Assembly (NCBI GenBank): GCA_043811005.1
Contig: JBDRNO010000034.1
Span: 1-13,806, forward strand
Source: JBDRNO01 sp043811005
GTDB lineage: Bacteria; Bacteroidota; Bacteroidia; NORP154
DNA: 13,806 bases
Reading direction: 5' to 3'
The notes under the pieces are model-generated. The model saw nothing but the letters and a program-made list of their open reading frames with translations, was not told the origin of the DNA and ran no database searches. The position numbers and the translations under genes were made by a program. Every line of letters begins with the position of its first letter. Position 1 is the first letter of the stretch. Positions 1-9,900 of this stretch are shown piece by piece.

Positions 1-995
1 TCTATCTGAGATTCGATACTGGTAATTTCTTCAGGAACGGTGGCGCTTTTAAGCTGTTCCTGTAATTCTGTTATTTCTTCCTCTTTGGTTTCAGCTTTAG
101 TTTCCAACTCGCTGATCTCTTCCACCTTTGCGTCTTCTGTCATTGCAATAACAGGAGAGGGTGCCCCGGTTTCAATGGTTTTGATCTCCTCTTTCATAAA
201 TGTCAGCTCATCCTTTTTTGTTTCTATCTGAGATTCGATACTGGTAATTTCTTCAGGAACGGTGGCGCTTTTAAGCTGTTCCTGTAATTCTGTTATTTCT
301 TCCTCTTTGGTTTCAGCTTTAGCTCCCAGCTCGCTGATCTCTTCCACCTTTGCGTCCTCTGTCATTGCAATAACAGGAGAGGGTGCCACGGTTTCAATGG
401 CTTTGATCTCCTCTTTCATAAATGTCAGCTCTTCCCTTTTTGTTTCTATCTGAGATTCGATACTGGTAATTTCTTCAGGGGCGGTGGCACTTTTAAGCTG
501 TTCCTGTAAGTTGGTTAATTCAACCTCTATCGTTTTAAGTTGGGCTTCTAAAAGGATAATGTCTTCCATCTTTACTTTTTCTGTCAGGGAAATAACCCGA
601 CCTTGCATTCTCCTTTCAACATCTTTAAGCTCTTCATCCAGATCTGTTAGCTCATTCTTATTAGCCTGAATTTGAGATTCTATATTGGCAATGTATTCAG
701 GCGTATTAGCGCTTTTGAGTTCTTCCTGTAACTGCGTTATCTCACCCTCTTTTGTTTCAACCTGATCTTCTAAAATACTTAGTACATCCTTCATAATATT
801 ATCGGCTACTGCAATGTCTGGTATAAGTGTTATTATATATGCGTCTTTGAGCTCTTCTTTTAACGTCAACAATTCATTTTCTTCGTCCTCAATCCGGTTA
901 TCCAGCAGGGCAATTTCTTCGGTGTTGCCGGCATTTATGATGTCTTCCATTAATTGAGTGATCTCAGTTTCTTTATCTATAACCTGATCTTCTAA
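1..995 (-). repeat. 222 bp (74 aa) coiled-coil tandem repeats
   Basis: Four complete units (995-774, 773-552, 551-330, 329-108) and a fifth cut by the window edge (107-1) each begin LE-(D/A)-Q or L-x-x-K. Each contains KEEEITELQEQLKSA, a (T/V/A)PEEITSIESQI segment, ELTFMKEEIK and a Pro-containing break before the next helix. Each unit is exactly 222 bp. DNA segments 1-222 and 223-444 differ at only about 8 positions by eye, while the older units at 552-995 have diverged strongly. This implies recent duplication at the distal end. The likely role is a long rod or spacer after the beta-propeller. Confidence 0.88.
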
Positions 996-1814
996 ATTGC
1001 TAATTTCTTCCTTCGTTACACTATCTGCCATTGCTATTGCCGAATCAAGTATCTCTATAGATACAGGGTTTTTGGAAAACACATCCTTTTTGGGAATTAA
1101 TTCGGGTTTATCTAAGAAATCTATAATTTTTTTATCCATCTCTTCTGTTGCATTTGCAATAGCCAATTCAAGTGAGCCTAAGACGGAATCTTTGTTGTTA
1201 TTTTGCATTATCATTTGCTCATATTCATCAAACTGAAGTTGATCCTCAATAGTGGCAATATTTTCCGTCTTCAGGAAGTCAATAAAGAGAATCCTGTAAA
1301 TATCCTTGTTTCCTATACCACCTGGTTTTAAAGAAGAATAATATGCATATTCTTTATTTTCAGTGCTTGCAAAGGAGATATCATCATTTACTGTATTAAC
1401 AGGATAACCAATATTTTGCGGTTTTGACCATGTATCGTTTTCTTTCAGGGTTGAAAAAAATATATCATACCCCCCCATTGTATTATGTCCTTTTGAACTA
1501 AAATAAAGGGTTTTACCATCAGGATGCATAAAAACCCTTCCCTCATCGTAAGGAGTATTTATTTCTGACCCAAGGTTAACAGGTTCACCCCATTTGTTCT
1601 CATCAGTTAGTTTGTTCATGTAAATATCTTTCCCGCCCATTCCGCCCGGCCTGTTAGATACAAAGTATAAGGTTTTCTCATCAGGAGAAAAACAGGCAGA
1701 TGATTCCTGGTATTCGGAATTAATCCCTTTTATACTTTTAGGTCTTGACCACCCTTTTTTTCTTAACTCACATAAGTAAATAGCACCTCCTTCCGCATCC
1801 CTGTATAAAAACAT
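1..1814 (-). CDS. PD40/coiled-coil continuation of the TPR protein, 3'-partial
   Basis: This is the downstream part of the gene that begins at 2670, open without a stop from the A-run to the left edge (about 604 codons from the in-frame ATG at 1814). Residues 1-180 hold further PD40 blades: FSPDEKTLYFVSNRPGGMGG-KDIY at about 42-65, MHPDGKTLYFSS with MGGYDIFFS at about 96-121, and YAYYSSLKPGGIGNKDIY at about 156-173. These strand patterns match the half-blade in the upstream fragment. From about residue 180 the sequence becomes Glu/Lys/Leu-rich and heptad-like, a long coiled coil ending in 74-residue tandem repeats. No ribosome-binding site is seen before the ATG at 1814, so independent translation is unlikely. 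The C-terminus, perhaps an OmpA-like domain, is outside the window. The function is unknown beyond an envelope scaffold role inferred from family and context. Confidence 0.8.
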   Translation of the reverse strand, partial: MFLYRDAEGGAIYLCELRKKGWSRPKSIKGINSEYQESSACFSPDEKTLYFVSNRPGGMGGKDIYMNKLTDENKWGEPVNLGSEINTPYDEGRVFMHPDGKTLYFSSKGHNTMGGYDIFFSTLKENDTWSKPQNIGYPVNTVNDDISFASTENKEYAYYSSLKPGGIGNKDIYRILFIDFLKTENIATIEDQLQFDEYEQMIMQNNNKDSVLGSLELAIANATEEMDKKIIDFLDKPELIPKKDVFSKNPVSIEILDSAIAMADSVTKEEISNLEDQVIDKETEITQLMEDIINAGNTEEIALLDNRIEDEENELLTLKEELKDAYIITLIPDIAVADNIMKDVLSILEDQVETKEGEITQLQEELKSANTPEYIANIESQIQANKNELTDLDEELKDVERRMQGRVISLTEKVKMEDIILLEAQLKTIEVELTNLQEQLKSATAPEEITSIESQIETKREELTFMKEEIKAIETVAPSPVIAMTEDAKVEEISELGAKAETKEEEITELQEQLKSATVPEEITSIESQIETKKDELTFMKEEIKTIETGAPSPVIAMTEDAKVEEISELETKAETKEEEITELQEQLKSATVPEEITSIESQI

Positions 1815-2670
1815 TTTTTTTTCCATCATGAGATAATCCTATTATAGCATTATTTGTCTTCATATTCAAGCGCCTGTTCATACTTTGGGCTTTTGTCCAT
1901 TTCCCATTTTTAATATAAGACACAAAAATATCTTCATAATATTCAGCATCAATTTCCGCCTTGCCCCCGCCTCTTGTAATATCCCTTCTGGAGGTGAATA
2001 TCATTATTGTATCATTGGATGAAATAAAAGGATCATAATCAGGGAATGGTGAGTTTACCATGTCTCCGAGGTTATGAATAAATACTCTCACTGGATTTTG
2101 CACTAACTCAATGCCGGTTTTACACTCTTCTATTCTTTTATTAACTTCTTTCAGGCATGAATCCAATTCTTCTGGCGTCAATGTCCTATGTGTCTTTTTG
2201 TAAAGCTCAATATATTTTTCGTATTCTTCTATAGCTGATTCCAGGCTAAAATTTAGATGATATGCCTGCCCCAGGTAATAATTGATCTTCTCATCGACTC
2301 TTTTATTCTGCCTGTATGCCTTTTCTAAATATGTGACTGCCTTGGTTCTATCTTTTTTGATATTCAAATAACATTGTCCCACTTTAAAATTTAAAAAGGC
2401 ATTGTCAGGATTCATAGTATGAGCTGCCAGATATTGTTCCAATGTTTTTTCATATTTTAGAGGACCACGAATAAAATATTTATCTCCTTTTTCAATAACC
2501 CTTGCTGCTTCAGGGGAAAGATTCCTGTTATCCCTTATATCCTCCGTTTTGAATCCTTTGACAATTGAGACAGTGTCGGTTGTATCAGAGGTAACGGTGT
2601 CGGTTTGAGCGAAAACGTTGAATGCGGATATTAGAATAAAAATACTTGATAAAAAGACTGTTTTTCCCAT
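1768..2670 (-). CDS. TPR/PD40 secreted protein, N-terminal part (frame broken at A9 run)
   Basis: The frame gives 300 residues, of which 285 look genuine. Residues 1-21 form a signal peptide (MGKTVFLSSIFILISAFNVFA, cut before Q22), with no lipobox. Residues about 58-160 form TPR-like helical pairs (YLAAHTMNPDNAFLNFKVG, YYLGQAYHL). From about 205 come PD40/WD40-like propeller strands (DYDPFISSNDTIMIFTSRR, then YYEDIFVS). After K285, in the run of nine A's at 1814-1822, the frame slips into a non-homologous 15-residue tail ending at TGA (1768). The proper continuation (LSHDGKKMFLYRDAEGG) is in the other frame. The gene starts 19 nt after the PorP stop, with an A/T-rich leader and no Shine-Dalgarno. 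The layout matches TPR-PD40 proteins of Bacteroidota that sit beside porP genes, some of which end in an OmpA domain (for example PorE). The role is inferred as a periplasmic or outer-membrane accessory protein. Confidence 0.85.
   Translation of the reverse strand: MGKTVFLSSIFILISAFNVFAQTDTVTSDTTDTVSIVKGFKTEDIRDNRNLSPEAARVIEKGDKYFIRGPLKYEKTLEQYLAAHTMNPDNAFLNFKVGQCYLNIKKDRTKAVTYLEKAYRQNKRVDEKINYYLGQAYHLNFSLESAIEEYEKYIELYKKTHRTLTPEELDSCLKEVNKRIEECKTGIELVQNPVRVFIHNLGDMVNSPFPDYDPFISSNDTIMIFTSRRDITRGGGKAEIDAEYYEDIFVSYIKNGKWTKAQSMNRRLNMKTNNAIIGLSHDGKKNVFIQGCGRRCYLLM
1814..1822 (-). other. A9 homopolymer at which the TPR/PD40 frame breaks
   Basis: The minus-strand sequence GATGG-A9-TGTTTT lies inside the fourth PD40 strand. 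With nine A's the frame reads GKKNVF and stops 15 codons later. With eight it reads GKKMFLYRDAEGG and stays open for more than 600 codons with family-consistent sequence. The site is therefore an extra A relative to the functional frame. It could be a sequencing or assembly error, a real mutation, or a transcriptional slippage site. Confidence 0.8.
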
Positions 2671-2689
2671 GTAATATTTACTGCTGTAA

Positions 2690-3709
2690 TTAATATATAC
2701 TTGGTATAAATTTAGCTTTTTCCTTGGTATATGTTACGGAAAGCTCAAATCCTCCTCTGCTCCTCGAAACGGAACTCAAGGAAGAAACATTTATATCATA
2801 ACTGATCCTGAAAACATATTCTCCATAAGTCCCTCCAATGTGAAGAATCACGGCATCCTTATTCCTGTAATATGGCCCTATAAAGAATTTGGTATCAGAG
2901 CCCTCCAAATAATAATAACAAAGTGCACCAAATTGAATCTCGTTATTATTTGCTTGCCGCATAAACAGGAAATTGGTTTCAACATCAAAAACCTCATTTA
3001 TTTTAATTTTCGTTCCTCCATAAACAGCAACTCTAAGTGGAAATTTATTTTCACCTCCATAATATGTTTCTTTAGGTTGTGTAAGATGAAAGCCGGAAAC
3101 TCCTAAATAAGGATTGAACGTACTGTTTTTCCTCTCATTGTGATAATAAACACCGAAATTTACATCGGGTAAGAAAAAACTGGTTTTTTCAAAATTCTCA
3201 CCGCTTATAAGAGCAGGGTTAAACCACCCATCATGATAGGTCGTATCATATTGATTATCAAAGTTAAGGTTTGAAAGATTAAAACTTTTGTGAATAAGTC
3301 CTAATTGAAGCCCTGTTGTTAAGTGATGAACCTTTTCCGGATCATAAGTTATTTCATAAGCTGCTGAAGCAAGTATGTTGAAAAAATTAACACCACCGGT
3401 CCCGGCCCTATAGTTTAACAGATATGCACCAAAGCCAAATCTATTATAGGGTTGATCATAAGCAAGATTCGTTGTTTCAAAGGGCGTGCGCAATATAGAA
3501 TTCCATTGGCTTCTATATTGCAAATGTGCTCTGTAATCCGCATCAAACATACCTGTCATAGCTGGATTAAGGATTAAATTCGAAGCATAATATTGAGAGA
3601 GATGAGAATCTTGTCCCGAGATTTTCCCGGAAAGTAAAAGACTCACGAATAATATTGCAATATATAAATAGCAGTCTTTTTTCATTAGATAATTTACAAT
3701 TGATTTCAT
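2690..3709 (-). CDS. PorP/SprF family T9SS outer-membrane protein
   Basis: This 339-residue protein has the recognisable PorP/SprF start after its signal peptide, with DSHLSQYYASNLILNPAMTG followed by YR-H-QYRSQW. It ends with a C-terminal strand containing ISYDINVSSL, RGGFELSVTY and a final aromatic residue. Family members are outer-membrane beta-barrel-like proteins; PorP is a T9SS component and SprF is needed to deliver the SprB adhesin. Length is normal for the family. There are two possible starts. The ATG at 3709 lies 12 nt after the giant gene's stop. The ATG at 3685 gives a cleaner signal peptide (MKKDCYLYIAILFVSLLLSG, cut near SG-Q). Neither has a Shine-Dalgarno motif, so the start is uncertain. 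Its place directly after a type B adhesin suggests it is that protein's dedicated export or anchoring partner, one of several paralogues usual in such genomes. Confidence 0.92.
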   Translation of the reverse strand: MKSIVNYLMKKDCYLYIAILFVSLLLSGKISGQDSHLSQYYASNLILNPAMTGMFDADYRAHLQYRSQWNSILRTPFETTNLAYDQPYNRFGFGAYLLNYRAGTGGVNFFNILASAAYEITYDPEKVHHLTTGLQLGLIHKSFNLSNLNFDNQYDTTYHDGWFNPALISGENFEKTSFFLPDVNFGVYYHNERKNSTFNPYLGVSGFHLTQPKETYYGGENKFPLRVAVYGGTKIKINEVFDVETNFLFMRQANNNEIQFGALCYYYLEGSDTKFFIGPYYRNKDAVILHIGGTYGEYVFRISYDINVSSLSSVSRSRGGFELSVTYTKEKAKFIPSIY

Positions 3710-3721
3710 GAATAATTCTAA

Positions 3722-3999
3722 TTATCTTAATAGAGAAACGTCTCCACATTTTTCGTGTGTCTGATCATTTATTGTAACACCAATCAGAGTATAAACATAT
3801 ACCCCAATAGGTTGATCGGCACCATCTTTTGTTCCATCCCATTGCGCTTCAACATCATCTGTAGCAAATATTAGCTCTCCCCATTGATTGAAAATTTTAA
3901 ACTCCAGTGATTTAAACGGACCTCCCCTTACCCATAACAGGTCATTATGACCATCTCCATTAGGTGTAAATGCTAATGGTATAACAGGAGGATAAATAT
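3722..3999 (-). other. Type B T9SS C-terminal sorting domain (CHU_C / gliding-motility-associated type)
   Basis: The last 90 or so residues of the giant protein carry the landmarks of this domain: YPPVIPLAFTPNGDGHND, then FKIFNQWGE, W-DG, PIGVYVYTL, and a terminal VSLLR. Family knowledge: this domain directs export through T9SS, and type B domains depend on a PorP/SprF-like partner, which is encoded 12 nt downstream. The domain contains one Cys, six residues before the terminal VSLLR segment ends, that I cannot assign a role. Confidence 0.9.
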
Positions 4000-6900
4000 C
4001 TGCTACGTACAGGTTATATAACGCAGTATCACTACACCCAAATTGATTAGTCACAATTTGGGTAATAACAGGTGTCCCGGGTTTTATATAAGTATATGAT
4101 GGATTTTGCAGAGTAGATATACCGGTACTATCACCAAAATTCCATAACCAGCTAATCGGTGGACCGGTGGAATTATCAGTAAAATTTATATTTTGTAATA
4201 TCGTTGGAGCAGTATTATCCATCGTAAACCCGGCTACCGGGTACGGATTTGCTTTAACAGTTTGAACAGCTGTATCAATAAATCCTAGCGCTGTTTGTAT
4301 CGTTAATAGTACCGTATAATTACCGTCTGTTGAATAAATATGTATAGTATTTTGTATTGTATCAGTAAACCCATCGCCAAAATTCCATAACCAGGAAATG
4401 ATACTATCACCCCCTTGCACTTGTGAGGAATCTGAAAAAATAAAAGGTTCACTATAGCATACGGAAACGGTATAAAAATCTGCATGTACAAAGTTAATAC
4501 CTGTAATTATAACTATGGAATCAGAGCAATTCAGATCAGAAGTAACTATTAGTTCAACTGAATAATTGCCAATAGTACTGTAAGTATGAACAGGATTCGG
4601 AACTGTATCACCGTAACTATCACCAAAATCCCAGGACCATTGAACAATATTTCCATTTGCTATAGTTGATAGATCATTAAAATTTACTGTAAGACTATTC
4701 GCAGTATTATAACTAAAAGCAGCAGAGGGGCCGGGATAAATTGTGATATCAACAAAGTCAGTTATGGCTGAACAGCCGTTGGTAGAAGTTAATGTCAATG
4801 TAACTGATCCGGCTGAAATATCATCAGCACTGTGTATATACATACCATTCAGAGATGTATCGCTAGGAGAAAATGTTCCTGTTCCATTAGTGGTCCATAT
4901 ACCAGTAGCCGTACCACCTGACACCAAACCACTTAATGCAATGCTGGAAATATTGGAACATATAATTTGATCCAGCCCTGCATCAACCACCGGCCTTTTC
5001 GTCCAGAAAATAATCATTATATCTGATTCAGCATAACAGTAGCCATTATTAGTTGAAGACAAGGTCAATGTCGCTGTTCCTAAAGTAGTATCAGCTATAC
5101 TGGGAATATAAATGGCATTCAAGGTAGAATCATTGGGAACAAATAACCCGGTACCACTGCTTGTCCATTTACCGGTAGTTGTTCCACCGGATACGCTTCC
5201 GGTTAACAGTACATTGATGACATCAGTACAGACATTTTGATTGGGTCCTGCATCTACAACCGGGCTGGGAATAATATTAAAGTTTAATGTATCCGTTTCT
5301 GCAATACAATTTCCATTATTAGTAGTTGTTAATACAAGAATAACATTTCCGTTGGAAATATCACTTGCGCTCATCAAATATTTTGGATCTGAAATGGTAT
5401 CACTAGGTGTAAATGAACCTGATCCTAAGGTTGACCAAATTCCTCCGCCAGCTGTTGTTATTGTGCTATTTAATTGCACAGTATCATTGTTGGCACAAAC
5501 GCTGCTGGAAAGGAAAGCGTTAACTGTAGGAGATGGAGTAATAGTGATTTCAACAGTATCGGTAATAATTACACAGGAGTTTGTAGAAATCAACACGAGA
5601 GTAACACCTCCTGCAGCAGTATCTCCATTGCTAAATGTATAAGTGGCATTCAAAGCTGTGTCGCTAGGTGTGAAGATTCCGGTGTCAGGGTTTAAAGTTA
5701 TCCATTGTCCGGAAGAAGCTCCCCCTAATACTGAACCATTAAGGTTTAGATTGATATTAGCGCATAATATGTCATCTAAGCCAGCATCTACAATCGGGAT
5801 AGTCGTCAATGTTACTACTATCGCATCACTTTCAGGTAAACAATTGCCATTATTAGTTGACATAAGCACTAATGTGACTCCTCCGGCAATACTATCTGCC
5901 GGGCTTAGGCGATAGTATATAGCATTTAGGGTTGGATTAGGGAAAAATGAACCGGTTCCGGAAGTAGCCCATTGTCCTGTGAATGGACCTGAACTGGAAC
6001 TACCCGAAATCGTTCCATTTAATGTTACGGAAGTATCACTTACACAAATTACCTGATCTCCTCCTGCATCAACAATTGGAGCCGGAGTAATGGTTAAGAT
6101 GATTGAATCTGTTAATAAACATGCATAGGTTGATGCAAGCGTAAGGGTAACAGTTCCGGCAACTGTGTCAGCAGCACTTGGAGTATATGTTGTGCTTAAA
6201 TCGGTGCTGTCAACGAAAGTACCTGTTCCATTGGTGCTCCAAACCCCGGTGGTAGTACTTCCCGATACTGAGCCATTTAGGATATAAGCAGTATTATTTG
6301 CGCAAACAGTATCGTCTGTTCCTGCATCAACAATCGGTTTAGTTGTCAATGTCGCGACCATAGTATCGATTTCAGCAAGGCAATTTCCATTATTTGTTGA
6401 AGTTAATATTAAATAAACTATTCCTGATGTATCGTTATCACTAGGTGTATAAATCGCATTTATCAAAGATGAATCATTAAATGTTCCTGTTCCAGATGTT
6501 GTCCATATTCCTGTTGTTGAACCTCCTGACACTAAAGCGCCCGTAAGAATAAAATCGCCATTGCAGATATATTGATCGGTTCCTGCATCTACAACTGGTG
6601 CAGGGGTAATAGTAACGAATATCGTATCATCCTCAGGAAAACAATCCCCATTATGAGTGGATGTTAATATTAATTCAATTGAGCCGGAATCAGCATCAGA
6701 AGCGCTTGGGATATAAATAGCGGTTAAATCTGAATCGTTAGGAATGAATACTCCCGAACCGTTTGTAGTCCAGATACCTGTACTTGCACCTCCCGATATA
6801 ATTGCATCAATGAATATTGTATCATTATTACTACACACGGTTGTATCTTCACCTGCATATACATACGGGCCCGGAGTAATTTGAACATCAAATGTGTCTG

Positions 6901-9900
6901 ATACAGCAAAACATCCGGCAGAAGCGGGAGTAGTTAAAATGAGCGAAACGCTTTTAGCAGTGGTATCAGCTACACTGAAATTGTAAATACCATTGAAATC
7001 ATTGATGTCAGAAAATGTTCCCGATCCAGTGGTTGACCATTGTCCTGTGCCGGAACCACCAAATACATTTCCATTAAGAGGCACATAATGGTTGGCACAT
7101 ACTATCTGATCCGGCCCTGCGTATACAGAAGGCGGGGGAACGAAACTGACATTCATCACATCAGTCTCAGCCAGGCAAAGGCCGTTATTAGTGGATGTTA
7201 ATGTGAAATTTATAGAACCTATAAGTGTATCCAGGGAACTTGGTGTATAGGTTGCATTTAATAATGTCGGATCATCAAATATTCCCGTTCCGGTAGTAGA
7301 CCATACACCTGTTGTTGCTCCGGCTGTAATAGACCCATTAAGAGTTACTATAGGATTATTTAAACAATATATATCATCAGTTCCTGCATTAACATTTGGT
7401 GCCGGTGTAATTATAATAATAACAGAATCCGTTATCAGGCAAGCATTAGTTGAATACAGCATAAGGGTTACTGTTCCTGCTGAAATATCATTGGAACTTG
7501 GTGTATAGGTAGTATTTAAGTCTGTGCTGTCCGTAAAAGTGCCTGTTCCGTTAGTAGTCCATATACCTGAGGTAGTACTGCCGGATACGGAACCATTTAA
7601 GCTCACCAATGCATTATTTGCACAAACAGTATCATCAATCCCCGCATCTACAATGGGTTTTGTGGTTAAGGTTACTGTAATTATTTCAGTTACAGGGATA
7701 CAATTACCATTATTTGTTGAGGTCAATAAAAAGAAAACTGTTCCTGCCAGAGTATCCGCAGGGCTCGGAGTATATACTGCATTAAGTAAGGTTGAATCAT
7801 CAAATGTGCCACTACCTGTACTTGTCCATCCTCCTGTGCTTGTACCTCCTGATACAGAACCATTCAAGAATACATCATCTCCATTACAAACATATTGGTC
7901 AGATCCAGGGTCTAAAACAGGTGAAGGTGTAATGGTAATACCCATAGTATCTGACTCCGGAAAACATAATCCATTGTTTGTCGAGAAAAGAATTAATGTT
8001 ACATTACCTGCAGTAATGCCAGCAGACCCAGGAGTATATGTGGCATTTAGAGTAGTATTGTTTGGAGAAAAAGTTCCACCGCCCAACGAGAACCATTTTC
8101 CTGTTGTTGTAGCAACTGTTACTGACCCGTTTAATAAAACATTCGGATTATTCGCACAAACCGTATCATCGGGTCCTGCGTCCACCTGAGGTGCAGGAGT
8201 ATAGGTATAAATAACGGAATCTGAAAAATTCATACACGAATTTGTGGAAGTTAATACAAGAGTTACACCACCCGTAGCAGTATCTGCCGGACTCGGACTA
8301 TATAAAGCATTTAAGGTTGTATTATCAGGAGAGAAAGTACCTGAACCCGAAGTTGTCCATATTCCTGTAGAAGTACTCCCTGTTACAGATCCATTCAATA
8401 TAATATCAGCATTATTGGCACAGAAAGTAAAGCTAATGCCAGCATCAACTATAGGCAAACTCGTCATTGTAACTATCATTGTATCAGTCACCGTAAGGCA
8501 ATTTCCATTATTACTTGAAGTCAAAACCAAGATTACACTTCCTGCTATACTATCTGCTGCACCAAAAATATAATCCGTAGCGTTCAGTGTTGTATCCGGA
8601 ACAAATGCACCCGTACCCAATGTAGTCCATACACCGGTTGTAGCACCCCCGGATACGCTACCATTCAAAGCAACGGATGTATCGCTGATACAAACAATTG
8701 TGTCCGAGCCTGCTATTACATTAGGCGCGGGTGTGATTGTTATGGTAAATGAAGAAGTAGCGTAACATGTTTTTGTAGCCATAAGGTTTATTATCACATT
8801 ACCTGCAATATCATCACTTGCACTGGGAAGATATATAGCTGTCAGAGCAGAATCATGAGGAAGGAAAGTTCCTGTTCCGGAAGAAAGCCAACGACCTGTA
8901 TTTGTGCTTCCTGTCACGCTGCCATTTAAGTAAATTGTATCGTTGTTTGCACAAACCGTAGTATCTATACCGGCAAAAATCATCACAGGTGCTGCAAAAG
9001 TTACCATTATGGTATCATAGTCAGGAACACAATTACCATTGTTTGTAGATTCTAGTCCAAAAAGAATTGACCCGCTAATTGTATCAGGTGTACTTGGAGC
9101 ATAAATAGCACTAAGTAGAGTTGAATCATCAAAGATTCCTGTACCTGTTGTTGTCCATAAAATAGTTCCTGCACTTCCTGATACAATTCCATTCAGCGGA
9201 ACACTATCTCCTTTACAAATCATCAGATCAGGTCCGGCATCAACACCCGGGGGGGTGGTTATTGTCACAATAAGTGAATCTGAAACGGTTGAACAAGTAC
9301 CGTTATTCGTTGAAGTAAGCCACAAGGTTATATTACCCAAAATCGTATCCGCATCACTAGGTAAATAATATATGGCGCTTTGAGAAGAATCCGGGAAGAA
9401 CACCCCGGTTCCGCTTGTTGTCCATTGACCTGTGCTAGTCGAACCCCAAATAGAACCACTTAATGAAACAGTATCATTATTTGCACAGACCGATACATCA
9501 GGCCCGGCATCTACATTGATAGCAGGTGCAATAGTTACAATAATGGAATCAGTCATCACCGTACAACCTGGTGCATTTGTTGAAGATAACCAAAGTGTCA
9601 ATGATGCGAGTGATGTGTCTATCGCACTAAATATATAAGTCGCATTGAGATCAGTAGAATCCGGCAAGAAAATTCCTGTTCCGCTTGAAGTCCATACTCC
9701 ACCACCTGCCCCACTTATGATCGAACCGCTCAATAGTACCGGATCATTGGCACAAACTGTGGTGTCTTGTCCTGCATCCATATTCGGTCCACCTGAAATG
9801 GTTAATAATACTGTATCGGTTACGGTTAAGCAAATCCCATTATTCGTTGATGTTAATACCAAATTTACGAAACCGGCAGAAGTATCTATCGAGTCCGGCA

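Noticed and set aside
40..669. Three similar short plus-strand reading frames spaced 222 bp apart, rich in Ser and Val.
   Set aside because: They are the antisense shadow of the minus-strand coiled-coil repeats. Their regular spacing is simply the 222 bp unit, and the minus frame has coherent domain sequence.
1814..1822. Programmed -1 ribosomal frameshift at the A-run.
   Set aside because: A -1 shift is equivalent to adding a base and does not enter the frame that encodes the PD40 continuation. Only losing one A (or gaining two) restores it.
2671..2689. Possible promoter or terminator between the PorP/SprF and TPR/PD40 genes.
   Set aside because: The gap is only 19 nt of A/T-rich sequence with no hairpin-plus-T-run and no convincing promoter. 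It is best read as an operon junction.
3567..3749. A 60-codon minus-strand frame overlapping the start of the PorP/SprF gene and the end of the giant gene.
   Set aside because: It is out of frame with both real genes and has no recognisable features. Both neighbours are well supported over the overlapping bases.
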